DNA of 64,000 nucleotides from Dolichospermum sp. LEGE 00240 (GCF_015207875.1 NZ_JADEVZ010000015.1:22705-86704), one strand, 5' to 3'. Shown: positions 8,241-18,532, numbered from the stretch's first letter. Program-made: numbers and translations. Notes: generated by a model not told the origin, from the sequence alone.

Positions 8241-8774
8241 ATGAAAACTGAACTGAAAGCTAAATTTATCCAACACCTCCTCGGCAAAAAGCAAGAAGGT
8301 GAAGGTTTCACCCTGATTGAATTGTTAGTTGTTATCATCATCATCGGTATTCTCTCGGCTATTGCACTGCCATCTTTCCTGAACCAAGCCAACAAAGCTA
8401 AACAATCCGAAGCTAAAACCTATGTTGGGTCTTTAAATAAAGGTCAACAAGCTTACTTCACAGAAAAAGGCTCTTTCGGCTCTGCAATATCAGACTTGGG
8501 CGTTGGTATTAAATCACAAACTGCTAATTATACATATGCAACCGCAACGACTGGTTCAGGCACTGCTGCGATCGCTCAATCTACTTCTGCTCTAACAGGA
8601 GTTAGTAAAGTAATCAGAAATTATGGAGGTACAGTATCCCTAATTGTAGAAGGATCAAGCAGTGATGCAACTAGTATTGCTATTCTTTGTGAAACTACTG
8701 CCGTAGGTGTTGCTGCCGTAGTTCCTACTGTTGGTAGCACCTGTGCTACTGGTTCCACTGAAGTAGGTAAGTAA
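8241..8774 (+). CDS. pilA: Type IV major-pilin-like prepilin
   Basis: 177 aa. A 22-residue leader ends GEG, followed by the processed N-terminus FTLIELLVVIIIIGILSAI, with Glu at mature position 5, the class III signal cleaved and N-methylated by PilD. The first ~30 mature residues form the hydrophobic assembly helix. The globular part is rich in Ser, Thr, Gly and Ala and has a C-terminal Cys pair (ILCE... and STCATG) consistent with a disulfide-bonded D-region. Cyanobacterial PilA forms extracellular filaments for gliding or hormogonium motility and DNA uptake. The next gene encodes an OGT-like transferase, suggesting O-glycosylation of this Ser/Thr-rich pilin. PilA versus a minor pilin cannot be settled here. 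Confidence 0.88.
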   Translation: MKTELKAKFIQHLLGKKQEGEGFTLIELLVVIIIIGILSAIALPSFLNQANKAKQSEAKTYVGSLNKGQQAYFTEKGSFGSAISDLGVGIKSQTANYTYATATTGSGTAAIAQSTSALTGVSKVIRNYGGTVSLIVEGSSSDATSIAILCETTAVGVAAVVPTVGSTCATGSTEVGK

Positions 8775-8908
8775 TTAAATAGTAAAGCAATGAAGATTAC
8801 ATGAAAAATTGCGGAAGTTGAATTGAGACAATTAAAGCTATCGAGTCACAGCAATTTTAGCAATTTTAGATGAGACAAATATCCAGGATCTTCATTGTTG
8901 CATTAAAT

Positions 8909-8936
8909 GTAGAGACGTTCTATAGAACGTCTCTAC
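8909..8936. terminator. Perfect 28-nt palindrome between pilin and GT41 gene
   Basis: GTAGAGACGTTCTA followed directly by its exact reverse complement. Palindromes with this GTAGAGACGT core are common repeats in cyanobacterial intergenic DNA. It could end the pilin transcript. No U-run, so the terminator role is only suggested. Confidence 0.5.
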
Positions 8937-8978
8937 TGTGTTTTTGTAATACAACCACTTTATACTTACGATTATCAA

Positions 8979-11150
8979 ATGCAACAGAATTCACAACTAA
9001 AAGATTACACTCAGGCTATTCAATATTACGAAAATGCAATTGACGCAGAACCTGATGTTAAATCCCATTACTGGTATTTGGGATTATATTTATTATTGCA
9101 AGACAAGGAGCAAGAAGCGCAATTAACTTGGTTAATGGGTATCGCAGAGGGAACTACAGAAGAGGTTCAATTGTGGACAACTGAGTTGAGCCAGATTTTA
9201 TATCAAGAAATCGAAAAACAAGTAACCTTAGAAAACTATAAACAAGCCTGGGTCATTAGTCAACATTTACGAGAAATTAATTCTCATTATATTAATAACT
9301 TATTATTCAACTTATATTTAGCTACGCAATTAGAATTATTAGATGATGAATATGTTCAGCAGCTTGATTTAATTAATGCTATTGAAGAAGAGAATATTAA
9401 CCCAGATATAGAAGTATTTTCAAAAGTTATTCATAAACTTATAGAATATCCTGAACTTTGTGAATTAACGTTAGAAGTAGTAAATTTATTACTGAATTCA
9501 TCCAGTAATATTAATGATTATACATATACAATAATATCTGCTGCTATTAAAGCAGAACTTTCTTTAATAAATGCTAATTTAGCTATTCAGTTACTGGAAA
9601 TTTATATAAATGTAAATCCCAATCATCCAGAGGTTTTGATTCGATTAGCCTTTTGTTATCAAACAACTGGTCGGCATCTTCACGGAATTAACACAGCCAA
9701 AAAATTAATAGATAGCTCTGATAATTTAGCTGATAAAGTTTTTTATAATCATTTGCTAATTAGGGGATTATTAATATCAGCAGGATCTTGGGACGAAGCT
9801 TGTTTAGCAATTGAAAAACAAAAAAATTTAATATCATCTCTCATCCAAGAATCTCCCAGAATATCAGATACTGTGAGAATTCTACGTTTATACACATCAA
9901 TGTTCTTTTTTCCTTATATTACAGATACTCCTAATATTATTAGGCCACTTCAAAATCAGTTACTGAATTTATGTTTAAATAATTTTGAACTAAATTCTAC
10001 TCAAGCAATTAACCAATATCGTTATACATCAAATACCACAAAAACAAGCAAGAAAATTTTAAAAATAGGCTATTTGTCCCATTACTTAAGACAACATTCT
10101 GTAGGTTGGATTGCTCGTTGGCTTTTTAAATACCATGATTCTGATAAGTTTAAAATTTATTCATACATAATCCATCCGCGTATACAAGATAATTTGCAGA
10201 AGTTTTTTATTGAATCTTCTTACCAAGCTTATAGTATTGAAGATGTAAACAGTGTAGTAAAAATTACTGAACAAATTCATAAAGATGAAATTGATATTTT
10301 GGTAGATTTAGACAGTCTTACAATTGATTTTGTTGGTGAAGTCCTCGCAGTAAAACCTGCTCCCATTCAAGTTACTTGGTTAGGTTGGGATGCTTCAGGT
10401 TTGCCATCTATTGATTACTTTATTGCAGATCCCTATGTATTACCTGAATCAGCACAAAACTACTATAGTGAGAAAATTTGGCGATTACCAGAAACTTACG
10501 TTGCTGTGGGCGGTTTTGAGACAGATGTTCCCACGTTAAGACGGGAAGACATTGATATTCCCAAAGATGCAATTGTATATTTTGTTGGGCAAAAAGACTA
10601 TAAACGTCATTTAGAAAATACTAAATTACAATTAAGAATTATTAAGCAAGTTCCTAATAGTTATTTATTAATTAAAGGTTTTAGTGATTTAGAAGCTTGT
10701 CAGAAATTCTATGAACAATTAGCAGCAGCAGAAGGACTAGATACTAAATATTTACGATTTATTCCTCAAGATATAACTGAAGCAATTCATAGAGCTAATC
10801 TTACTATTGCTGATATAGTTTTAGATACCTATCCTTATAATGGTGCAACTACTACTTTAGAAACTTTATGGTTAGGTATTCCTATGGTAACAAGAGTAGG
10901 ACAACAATTTGCGGCTCGTAATAGTTATACGATGATGATTAATGCGGGAATTACAGAAGGCATTGCTTGGACAGATGAGGAGTATGTAGAATGGGGAGTG
11001 CGTTTGGGTAAGGATGAGAAACTTAGACAAGAGGTTGCTTGGAAATTAAAACAAGGAAGAAAAAATGCACCTTTATGGGATGCGGAAAAATTTACCCGTG
11101 AAATGGAGAATGCCTATCAACAGATGTGGCAGAAATACGTTGATAGTTAG
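8979..11150 (+). CDS. TPR plus GT41 (SPINDLY/OGT-like) glycosyltransferase
   Basis: 723 aa. Residues about 1-330 are helical TPR-like repeats (AIQYYENAIDAEPDVKSHYWYLGLY, VNPNHPEVLIRLAFCYQTTGRH). From about 358 the GT41 catalytic region begins (LKIGYLSHYLRQHSVGW), then DILVDLDSLT, APIQVTWLGWDASGLPSIDYF, and TLETLWLGIPMVTRVGQQFAARNSYT near 620-650, the nucleotide-sugar loop region. Family members transfer GlcNAc or another sugar from a nucleotide sugar to Ser/Thr of proteins. It lies 200 bp after a Ser/Thr-rich pilin, so pilin O-glycosylation is a reasonable inference. A second GT41 module ends the large protein on the opposite strand at 11892-17129. A REP pair follows the stop. Confidence 0.87.
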   Translation: MQQNSQLKDYTQAIQYYENAIDAEPDVKSHYWYLGLYLLLQDKEQEAQLTWLMGIAEGTTEEVQLWTTELSQILYQEIEKQVTLENYKQAWVISQHLREINSHYINNLLFNLYLATQLELLDDEYVQQLDLINAIEEENINPDIEVFSKVIHKLIEYPELCELTLEVVNLLLNSSSNINDYTYTIISAAIKAELSLINANLAIQLLEIYINVNPNHPEVLIRLAFCYQTTGRHLHGINTAKKLIDSSDNLADKVFYNHLLIRGLLISAGSWDEACLAIEKQKNLISSLIQESPRISDTVRILRLYTSMFFFPYITDTPNIIRPLQNQLLNLCLNNFELNSTQAINQYRYTSNTTKTSKKILKIGYLSHYLRQHSVGWIARWLFKYHDSDKFKIYSYIIHPRIQDNLQKFFIESSYQAYSIEDVNSVVKITEQIHKDEIDILVDLDSLTIDFVGEVLAVKPAPIQVTWLGWDASGLPSIDYFIADPYVLPESAQNYYSEKIWRLPETYVAVGGFETDVPTLRREDIDIPKDAIVYFVGQKDYKRHLENTKLQLRIIKQVPNSYLLIKGFSDLEACQKFYEQLAAAEGLDTKYLRFIPQDITEAIHRANLTIADIVLDTYPYNGATTTLETLWLGIPMVTRVGQQFAARNSYTMMINAGITEGIAWTDEEYVEWGVRLGKDEKLRQEVAWKLKQGRKNAPLWDAEKFTREMENAYQQMWQKYVDS

Positions 11151-11153
11151 CTT

Positions 11154-11205
11154 GTAGTGAGGGCTTAAGCCCTCATCTAAATCACAGCACTGAAGTGCTT
11201 ACTAC
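11154..11205. repeat. REP pair left of the RAYT gene
   Basis: GTAG followed by a TGAGGGC-TTAA-GCCCTCA hairpin at 11154-11176, then an inverted second unit GCACTGAAGTGCTTACTAC ending at 11205. Two REPs facing each other form a BIME-like unit. It starts 4 bp after the GT41 stop. Confidence 0.75.
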
Positions 11206-11208
11206 GGA

Positions 11209-11838
11209 CTAATCATCCCAATTTGTGCCGTAATCTCTTATTGGATACTCAACCCAAGAATCACGCAACCATTGCCGTTCATAAGTTTCTAAATACCAGT
11301 GGACACTACTCTCAACCCAATCATAAGGAGATTTTACTAAGCCATGTTTCACCGGGTTGTAATGAATGTAGTTCAAAGTTGTATAGTAATGCCGTTGAGA
11401 ACGAATAGCTCTATCTGACCACCGATACCATATTTTTCGCTTAGTTACATCATCCTCAAGATTCCATTGACGAGAAAGCGCACCATGTATTTTGCGAAAT
11501 AACTCACTTAAAACATCAAAATTTACTAACTGAACCAGCAAATGATAATGATTAGGTAAAATCACCCACGCACAAATCTTGAAGTTTGTAGTGAGTGCTT
11601 CAGCACTCCCTTCATTACTCCCAGCATCACCAAAATTATTAAATATCATCTCCAACAGTTGCTGACGACGTGATTCTGAATGAAGATGACACTTATGTTC
11701 ATAACAAGCTGCTGTTAATAAATAAAATTCTTTATCTCTAACTGGATGTGGTGGTGAGTGAGGTGGATAACCTCGACTTAAACGATATTCGACTAGTTCG
11801 GCTTTTTGTTCATCTGTAAGTTTATGATACTCGTACAT
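11209..11838 (-). CDS. REP-associated tyrosine transposase (RAYT, Y1_Tnp/HUH type)
   Basis: 209 aa. Single-strand-specific Y1 transposase related to IS200/IS605 TnpA. The metal-binding HUH motif is in ILPNHYHLLVQ (His-Tyr-His), and the catalytic Tyr region is LNYIHYNPVKHGLV. REP-type palindromes flank the gene at 11154-11205 and 11860-11918, the classic arrangement in which RAYTs mobilise REPs. Its own reading frame carries a REP hairpin (11588-11619) encoding an in-frame SNEGSAEALTT insertion upstream of the HUH motif. The ATG at 11838 begins MYEYHKLTDEQKAELVEYR, usual for this cyanobacterial subfamily. Apparently intact. Confidence 0.9.
   Translation of the reverse strand: MYEYHKLTDEQKAELVEYRLSRGYPPHSPPHPVRDKEFYLLTAACYEHKCHLHSESRRQQLLEMIFNNFGDAGSNEGSAEALTTNFKICAWVILPNHYHLLVQLVNFDVLSELFRKIHGALSRQWNLEDDVTKRKIWYRWSDRAIRSQRHYYTTLNYIHYNPVKHGLVKSPYDWVESSVHWYLETYERQWLRDSWVEYPIRDYGTNWDD
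11588..11619. repeat. REP inside the RAYT coding sequence
   Basis: GTAGTGAGTGCTTCAGCACTC plus a trailing CATTAC arm. Same 5' GTAG and hairpin design as the flanking REPs. It does not break the transposase frame and adds about 11 residues (SNEGSAEALTT). Confidence 0.7.
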
Positions 11839-11859
11839 AGATTTTTTTAAAGCAAGTTA

Positions 11860-11918
11860 GTAATGAGGGCTTTAGCCTGCTCTTTTAAAATTCAAGAAGC
11901 ACTGAAGTGCTTACTACA
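11860..11918. repeat. REP pair right of the RAYT gene, overlapping the end of the large glycan gene
   Basis: First unit starts GTAATGAGGGCTTTAGCC, second (inverted) is GCACTGAAGTGCTTACTAC ending at 11918. The second unit is identical to that at 11187-11205. The stop codon of the minus-strand gene 11892-17129 lies within it. Confidence 0.72.
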
Positions 11919-14900
11919 AACTTTTTTATAAAAGGACTCTAAACCTGTAACGCAAGCCTTATCATCAAAAAGACAGTCGTGATTTTGGCTCATTCTTTCC
12001 GCAATACTCCTTCTCCAAGGTTTATCTAAACCTAATCTAACAGCAATTTCTATATATTTTTGTTCGTTACTAGCAATGGTATCTGTTACACCTATCATTT
12101 TGAGAAAACTATCTGTGTGACGACCACGCATAAATTCCCCTGGACAAGTTACTATAGGAAGATTACAGGCGATCGCTTCCAGACTAGTATTACCACCAGA
12201 CCAAGTAAATGTGTCTAAGTAAACATCCGAAAGCAAATTAATCATCAGATAATCTAGTCGTTCTGGAATATTCAGATGGACACAGTAATCTTCACTATTT
12301 AGCCCTACCGCAGCAAAAGCACGTTGTAACCGAGGCTTTAATACATTACCCCGTAAAAAGACAAATTTAGCTTGAGAGACGCGACTAGCAATTTCCGCCA
12401 CAATAAAATCATACTGTGGTAAATATTTAAAAGGTGCTTGACAACATAAATAAATTACATCATCATCACTTAAACCATAATCTGAACGAGTTTTAATAAC
12501 TGACGGAATATAGGGTTTAGGATAAGAAACACCAATATTAGGTAAGAGAATTAATTTTTCTGAGTAATGTTCTTGAGCATTTTGCCCTTCCATTAACTCA
12601 CTAGATAAAAAATAATCAATCGTTGGTAAACCTGTAGTTACAGGATGTCCCCAAGCTGCACATTGCACAGGTGCAAGTCGTAAACCTGCCATTTGCATAG
12701 TTGGCGCATCCATACCAATTTCGGGATAGACTAAAATATGAAGTTTATCAGCAATTATCTGTTCACAAACTGCTGGTAAATTATCAGGAATATGATAGAA
12801 AAAATCGCTATATTCTTGAAATTTTTCAGTAATTGCATCTGCTTGATTACCTGTATAGTAACAGTAGATTTCAAAATTATTATGATCGCAGTAGCGCAGC
12901 CAGCCAGTTAACCAGAGTGTCCCACTATAGGAATGTAGATAATGAGAAGCGTAGCCAATGCGGATTTTCTGATTTTCTTTTAGAGGAGGCATTAATAATG
13001 GCATACCCCACTGAGGATAATTAGCTTTCATGATTTGATGCAGCCAATTACCATATTGAGATTGCAAAATTAGAACATTATCTGCTTGATAAGGAAGATA
13101 AAAGTTTGTCCAACAACTAGTAGCAATTAGGGTGTTTTGTTGGTCTTCAATATTATTGAGAGGAATATTATTAATTAAATTATCAAGTCCTTGCTTAAAT
13201 CTTTGTCGGTAAGCATTAATTTCTTCTACTTGATCATAAACACTAGGTAATATAAGATTAGAAATTAATTGAAATGTGCGATTATTAGGTAAGTTATGCA
13301 ACGCTATATTAGCAGCCGTAATTGCCTCTTGAACCCGTCCACTCATTTGATAATTAACAATTACAGTGAAGTGGAGTTTTGCATTAACAGGATATAGTTT
13401 AATTCCTTCTTGAAGAACGGCAAAACATTGTTCAAGAAGATTAAGTCGTCTGAAACATTCGCTGAAACTCCAGTAAAATTCAGGATTACCTATTTGAATC
13501 TGCCGAAATTTTTGATACTGTATAATTGCTTCTTGATATTTGCTTTGAGAAAATAAGCTATTTCCTAGCTGAAAAAAAAACTGTTCTCCACTTACTTCTT
13601 TTAAATTTTCCAGAGAATATAAAGGAATTTGTTCTACTTGTTTTTTGACAATTACCTTTTGATTTTCATGTTCTAAAGAAACTCTCGCATTAATACAAGG
13701 AAGTAAGGCTTGCCACTGAATTTCATTCAAATCAATGAGTAAAGAAATTGTTAACTCCTCAGTTATATCTATTTCTTCTTCCATCATTAGATTCATTACT
13801 ACGCTAGATAAAAAGATTTCTGCATCTTCAGTATCTATGTCACCTATGTTTATGAGAAGAGTAATTTTTTCGCTGTTAGGATGAGTTGCTAATGTTTGAA
13901 TTACCTCTTGTAACTCAAGACCTAGTTCATCTTCTGGTTGTGACCAATCAGGAAAGATAATTAAATTAATTTCTCTGAGATTCAAAGGCAATAAAGTTGT
14001 ATTAATTAGCTCAGAACTCACAATTTCAGCCATCTTTGTCCAGGAGAAATTTTTAGATTGTGCTAAACCTGCGGTAATTAATGCTTGTCTAATATTTGGC
14101 TTTTGCACTTCACACAGAGCATTTGCCAGTGCGACAACATCATCATCATTAACATAAATAGCGGCTTCTCCTGTGACTTCTGGGATTGAAGCATTAGGAC
14201 AAGTAATCACAGGACAACCACAAGCCATTGCTTCTAATAAAGGCATTCCAAAGCCTTCATATTTAGAAGGATAAACTAGTGCCACTGCACCAGAGTAAGC
14301 TAGTGCCAGTTCTTCATCACTCAGTTGTACCAGATGTACGGCACTACCTGATGTGTAGGTTCTTAATTCAGGTGTTAAAACTCCACCAATACCAGTACAA
14401 ATAATATCAAATCCGTAGCTACTGGCTAGTTTGGCAAAAGCTTGAAAGAATAAAATACCATTTTTGTAACCACTACCAGTACCAACTAATAGAAAATATG
14501 GTTTAGTAACACCATATTTATATTTAAAAGCGTTAATTTCGCTTTCAGAAGCAGGATAAAAAAGAGGATCTACACCACAATGGGCAACAGTAATTGATTC
14601 TGAGGGTATATCAGGGAAACATTTATTTAAGTCTTTGGCTGTATTTTTAGAGATAGAAATATAAGCTGAGGCGTGTTTTATAGCATGATGTTTTTCTCGC
14701 CACATAGGCTCATTTAAGTCTCCCCCTAATACTTCGGGAATCATGTCATAAGCCATAAATACCGAAGGCGTTTCTATAGGTGTGGTGTAGTAGGTAGAAA
14801 TAAATAGTCCCGCTTCTTCTTCATTACAGATTTGTTGAAGCATCTCTTTATCAGCTTCGGTATTGTTATAGTCGTAGCGGGGAATGGTGCGATAACGAAT

Positions 14901-17129
14901 ACCATTAATTTTTGGTGCTGTATTGGCTCTATCTAAAACTAAAATATGATTAGCAAAGCCTGTGTTTGTCCACTGTTCTAGTAAAGATTGCCAGACACGA
15001 GCTATGCCAGTTTTATAGAGTTGGAAGAATACACCATCAATGAGGATTTTCGGACTAATAGTAAAGTACTTATCAATAAATTTCTTGCGGTTAGCAATAT
15101 GTAAAGCAATCTGATCTATTCTACCGTCTCTCCCCGTTGCGTTGGTAATATGCTGAATCCATTGAGACATTTGCGGAATAGCGGTGACAGCATAACCTGC
15201 CAATCTAGAACGATAACATAAATCAACATCATCCCAATAACCGGGTCCATAAATTTCATTCCATCCCCCTAAGTTTTCTAAAACTGATTTTTTTGCACAT
15301 AAACCCCAACCTTCTACATAGGGAATATTTAATTCATTTCTAGCGTATCCGGGTCCAGCAATTCCTTCTCCTGTTAAACTACATAAATATTGAATATCTA
15401 ATTCTTTAATGGATAAATCATTATTAAGATGTAAAATATAATTCCCAGTTGCTATTGTCAAACCTTGGTTGTTGGCGGCTGCAAAACCCATATTTTTCTC
15501 ATTACGAATTAATTTGATATTATATTGTTGGCAAAAGGTTTCAAGTGCTTTTTTACCTTCTTCTTTACTACCATTATCAATAAATATAATTTCACAATTA
15601 GGAAGATATTTTAGGTTATTTTCCCACAATTCTAAAAATTCTGTATGATCCCACCACGGTACTACAACACTTAATAAATCATTAGTTAAACTAATTTTAC
15701 CTAAATTAACTTGATTATAAATATTGCTTTCACTAATTGATGTTTCTTTGTAACTTCCTTGAAACACAATTTGATTAGCTGTTATTTCTTCAAAATCTTC
15801 TTGAGAGATATTGCTTAAAGATAGATTTTCCAGAGTTAAAATTTGAGTTTTAGGATCATAAAATTGATTAAATCTATTTTCTCGAAGATAAAAGACAGAT
15901 TGAACTTCAATATTAAATTGATCTAATATTTTTAAAAAATCATTTTTCGTAAAAAACCGTAAATGTGTTTTATCTAAAATTCCCTCATCTTCATATTTCC
16001 AAGACTTAAGTTCAATTAACTGATGAATAATTTTGAGATTACGGATATTAGGAATACTTATGATAAGAGTACCTTCACATTTAAGCATTTTTAGATAATT
16101 CCTAAGAGTTTGCCAAGGATCTACTAAATGCTCCAAAATATCAGCAAAAATCATACAATCAAAAAATCCTCGATCAAAAGTAAGATTAACTTTTTCAATA
16201 TCAACTTGATATACTTCATCAAGATTCTGTTTAGCAAAATAAACTGCTTCTTGATTCAATTCAATACCAACTACATATCGGTTGCTGTTCTTGCTTTTTA
16301 GGGCTTTACCTAACACTCCAGCACCACATCCTACATCAAGAATATTCAACGAATTATCGGGGACAGAGTTAAAAATTTCGGAACGTAAGTGTTTATAGTA
16401 CGTGGGTAGATCATTAAAATTTTTATTGTTTAATATTAACGGGTTTTTTGTTGAGTTAATTTCGGTTGATTTATTTATTCTATCATTTTCTAATGGGGAG
16501 AATTTTTTTTGAATAATAACTTGATATCCTTCATGAATAACATTTATTTTATCCTGGAAAATTGATAAAAAAGTATTGATTGCTGGTGCTGGATGCTTAA
16601 GTGGTTGATCTCTGTATCCTTCCCATTGATAATCATCAAAAATTATCATACCTCCGTTTTTTAATAAACGCCAACATAAAATTGTGTCTTCTAAAACATC
16701 CGAAGCTATATGAGAGCCATCTATATAAATAACATCGTAATGACTAAGGGGTAATTCTCTTAGGCAAGATTGAGAAAGTCCAACTATTTTTATTAATTTA
16801 TTTTCGCATTTTGCTCTTTTAAGATTGCCATCAAATCTTGATTCTATTAAAGATAATTCGTCGGAAAATTGATGTTCTATACCTCCCTCAAAAGTATCTA
16901 TACAAGTAATTTTAGATGAAGGGTGAGTTAAAATATTATCTAACAGCCAGCAGGTTGATTGTCCTTCCCAACTTCCTATTTCCAGGAAGTTAAGATTTGC
17001 TAAATCTGAAATATTTTTTAATACTTCTTGCCACACTGGAATATTGTAGATAAACCAATTATTGGTAAACTCATAACCTCTTGACTGACAATGAAGATCA
17101 TATACTTCTTTCCAATTCTCTTGCAACAT
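11892..17129 (-). CDS. Five-domain glycan enzyme: two methyltransferases, GT2, GT4, TPR and GT41
   Basis: 1745 aa, ATG at 17127-17129. Domains in order: a SAM methyltransferase of the Methyltransf_24 type (about 45-210; [25 protein letters not shown]); a second SAM methyltransferase (about 255-420; [24 protein letters not shown]); a GT2 transferase (about 485-690; [34 protein letters not shown]); a GT4 transferase (about 695-1040; [38 protein letters not shown], the E-x7-E type motif); TPR helices (about 1180-1290); and a GT41 module (about 1388-1735; [49 protein letters not shown]). It probably builds and caps a surface or protein-linked glycan. The last residues, CSKHFSAS, are encoded by a REP, so the C-terminus has been rewritten. 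Domain calls are strong; substrates are unknown. Confidence 0.88.
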   Translation of the reverse strand: MLQENWKEVYDLHCQSRGYEFTNNWFIYNIPVWQEVLKNISDLANLNFLEIGSWEGQSTCWLLDNILTHPSSKITCIDTFEGGIEHQFSDELSLIESRFDGNLKRAKCENKLIKIVGLSQSCLRELPLSHYDVIYIDGSHIASDVLEDTILCWRLLKNGGMIIFDDYQWEGYRDQPLKHPAPAINTFLSIFQDKINVIHEGYQVIIQKKFSPLENDRINKSTEINSTKNPLILNNKNFNDLPTYYKHLRSEIFNSVPDNSLNILDVGCGAGVLGKALKSKNSNRYVVGIELNQEAVYFAKQNLDEVYQVDIEKVNLTFDRGFFDCMIFADILEHLVDPWQTLRNYLKMLKCEGTLIISIPNIRNLKIIHQLIELKSWKYEDEGILDKTHLRFFTKNDFLKILDQFNIEVQSVFYLRENRFNQFYDPKTQILTLENLSLSNISQEDFEEITANQIVFQGSYKETSISESNIYNQVNLGKISLTNDLLSVVVPWWDHTEFLELWENNLKYLPNCEIIFIDNGSKEEGKKALETFCQQYNIKLIRNEKNMGFAAANNQGLTIATGNYILHLNNDLSIKELDIQYLCSLTGEGIAGPGYARNELNIPYVEGWGLCAKKSVLENLGGWNEIYGPGYWDDVDLCYRSRLAGYAVTAIPQMSQWIQHITNATGRDGRIDQIALHIANRKKFIDKYFTISPKILIDGVFFQLYKTGIARVWQSLLEQWTNTGFANHILVLDRANTAPKINGIRYRTIPRYDYNNTEADKEMLQQICNEEEAGLFISTYYTTPIETPSVFMAYDMIPEVLGGDLNEPMWREKHHAIKHASAYISISKNTAKDLNKCFPDIPSESITVAHCGVDPLFYPASESEINAFKYKYGVTKPYFLLVGTGSGYKNGILFFQAFAKLASSYGFDIICTGIGGVLTPELRTYTSGSAVHLVQLSDEELALAYSGAVALVYPSKYEGFGMPLLEAMACGCPVITCPNASIPEVTGEAAIYVNDDDVVALANALCEVQKPNIRQALITAGLAQSKNFSWTKMAEIVSSELINTTLLPLNLREINLIIFPDWSQPEDELGLELQEVIQTLATHPNSEKITLLINIGDIDTEDAEIFLSSVVMNLMMEEEIDITEELTISLLIDLNEIQWQALLPCINARVSLEHENQKVIVKKQVEQIPLYSLENLKEVSGEQFFFQLGNSLFSQSKYQEAIIQYQKFRQIQIGNPEFYWSFSECFRRLNLLEQCFAVLQEGIKLYPVNAKLHFTVIVNYQMSGRVQEAITAANIALHNLPNNRTFQLISNLILPSVYDQVEEINAYRQRFKQGLDNLINNIPLNNIEDQQNTLIATSCWTNFYLPYQADNVLILQSQYGNWLHQIMKANYPQWGMPLLMPPLKENQKIRIGYASHYLHSYSGTLWLTGWLRYCDHNNFEIYCYYTGNQADAITEKFQEYSDFFYHIPDNLPAVCEQIIADKLHILVYPEIGMDAPTMQMAGLRLAPVQCAAWGHPVTTGLPTIDYFLSSELMEGQNAQEHYSEKLILLPNIGVSYPKPYIPSVIKTRSDYGLSDDDVIYLCCQAPFKYLPQYDFIVAEIASRVSQAKFVFLRGNVLKPRLQRAFAAVGLNSEDYCVHLNIPERLDYLMINLLSDVYLDTFTWSGGNTSLEAIACNLPIVTCPGEFMRGRHTDSFLKMIGVTDTIASNEQKYIEIAVRLGLDKPWRRSIAERMSQNHDCLFDDKACVTGLESFYKKVCSKHFSAS

Positions 17130-17518
17130 TCTTTTTTCCTCGATAAATTAATAAACTAACATCAGTTCTCAATTTTTTTATTGTTATTACTTATGCAAAA
17201 TGCTACCATAAATTATTAAATCAAAATATTGATTAATAATTTTTCTTTCAATCTCATAGTACCCACAATCCCAGAAAATCTATCATCTTATAGACAGGCG
17301 GACGTTTATTTTCATAAATATTTACAATTAACATGAAAAAGTTAAAAACTCAATAAATAACCTGTTCAAAACTATTACTAAATATAAAGTTTAACGCCTC
17401 TATCAGCACTTGTAAATCCTCTAATACATAATATTTAACATTCTTAATAAACTCCATTTCTTGCAAAACTGCAAATTCCCATAACTTACCATTAGAAACT
17501 ATACCAAATAACCGACTA

Positions 17519-17617
17519 AGCTGTTACGCAGCTAAATTTGATAACCATAATTTACTTGAACTTTGTAGTGCGGGCATCTTGCCCGCTAGAATTATACAAA
17601 CTAAATGCACAACAGCT
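17519..17617. mobile_element. MITE-A copy 2 (99 bp, TA target duplication)
   Basis: Reverse complement of the copy at 2502-2600 with no difference found by eye. TA at 17517-17518 and 17618-17619. It sits inside a reading frame; removing the 99 bp plus one TA reconstitutes the gene, which proves both the element ends and the TA duplication. Confidence 0.88.
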
Positions 17618-17761
17618 TATTTTGATTACTATTCATTTTTTGTGCAGCAATCAGTTCCGCTAAACATTGTCCCCAACCTTCTTCAAAGTTATCTTTTTTA
17701 GCTTCCACTATAATTAGATAGGGCTTCTCTAAAATAACGTGAGTTCGACGAAAATAATTTG

Positions 17762-17800
17762 ACCCCTCTCCAAACCTCTCCCCGCAACGGGGAGAGGCTT
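17762..17800. repeat. CTCTCCCC-GCAAC-GGGGAGAG palindromic repeat, copy 1
   Basis: 39-bp block ACCCCTCTCCAAACCTCTCC... with an 8-bp stem (CTCTCCCC/GGGGAGAG). The same block occurs at 20155-20193. Here it replaces part of the broken nuclease-like gene. Confidence 0.75.
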
Positions 17801-17938
17801 AAAACTCTGATGTTTCAATAGGTACTTGTTCAATGAAATTTTTTTCTTTGTAAGGGAGTGGAAATTCCTGTAATACATCAGCAATGCTTTTGTATTTATT
17901 AAAAGACATAATTTCCCCCATATTTAATTTATAATTTT

Positions 17939-18481
17939 TTAATTCAACATCTGACTAATAATAATCTCAATATCAGGAAAAGCTAAAGACTTAATTATCG
18001 GTTCTTGCCATTTTATTTCTACTAAATAATCCCCGTTTTCAGGGTTACGAAAAACTATTAATTCTTGACTTGTTAAGTTGATAATCCAATACTCAGCTAT
18101 TTGCGCTTGAGCATAAATTTTTCTTTTAATTGATAAATCTTTACTTAAACTCGTATTAGCAACTTCAATCAACCAAAAAATATCATCGGGATATGGATGA
18201 TGGTCATTATATCTGTGTTCAGGTAATTTAACAATGGCAATATCAGGTTCTGGTTCAGAATTAGATAAAGTAATTGGACCATTAAACCTTATATCTGCCT
18301 TTCCTTGTAAAAGATTTCCTAAATAAGTTACACCTCTTTTTGCAGTATTATAATGTTGAGGCAATTCTGGACTCATTTCTATAATTTCTCCATCTATTAA
18401 CTCGCAATTACGACCTGTTAAAATGTCTGATTCAATCATTTTATGGTAGTCGCTAATTGTCCATTTAACTAAAGTTTTCAT
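17939..18481 (-). CDS. Uma2-family (DUF820) nuclease-like protein
   Basis: 180 aa from the ATG at 18479-18481 (MKTLVKWTISDYHKMI); the open frame extends 21 codons further upstream without family similarity. Core: CELIDGEIIEMSPELPQHY, then PEPDIAIVKLPEHRY (PD), DIFWLIEVANTSLSKDLSIKR (E-V strand) and IAEYWIINL. This subgroup (TISDYHKMIESDILTGR start) is the commonest Uma2 type in Nostocales. It lies tail to head with the next Uma2 gene 148 bp upstream. Predicted endonuclease, role unknown. Confidence 0.88.
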   Translation of the reverse strand: MKTLVKWTISDYHKMIESDILTGRNCELIDGEIIEMSPELPQHYNTAKRGVTYLGNLLQGKADIRFNGPITLSNSEPEPDIAIVKLPEHRYNDHHPYPDDIFWLIEVANTSLSKDLSIKRKIYAQAQIAEYWIINLTSQELIVFRNPENGDYLVEIKWQEPIIKSLAFPDIEIIISQMLN

Positions 18482-18532
18482 TGGGCAAAACCTCCATATT
18501 TTTCTGCTATTTAATTTTAACAAACTCAAGGA

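Larger units (their letters stand above)
17350..17921 (-). pseudogene. Broken nuclease-like gene (EAKKDN...GQCLAE family) hit by two repeats
   Basis: Three pieces of one gene on the minus strand. The N-terminus (17921 or 17909 down to about 17802) reads MSFNKYKSIADVLQEFPLPY... then runs into a palindromic repeat (17762-17800) that replaces the middle. The frame resumes with YFRRTHVILEKPYLIIVEAKKDNF and EEGWGQCLAELIAAQKMN, is interrupted by MITE-A at 17519-17617, and ends LFGIVSNGKLWEFAVLQEM... to TGA at 17350-17352. Deleting the MITE and one TA restores one unbroken frame (NSNQNSRLFGIVSNGK). The IVEAKKD segment resembles the E-x-K of PD-(D/E)XK nucleases, and the family is a common cyanobacterial hypothetical. 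An estimated 80 residues are missing from the middle; that figure comes from recollection of family length. Confidence 0.75.
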
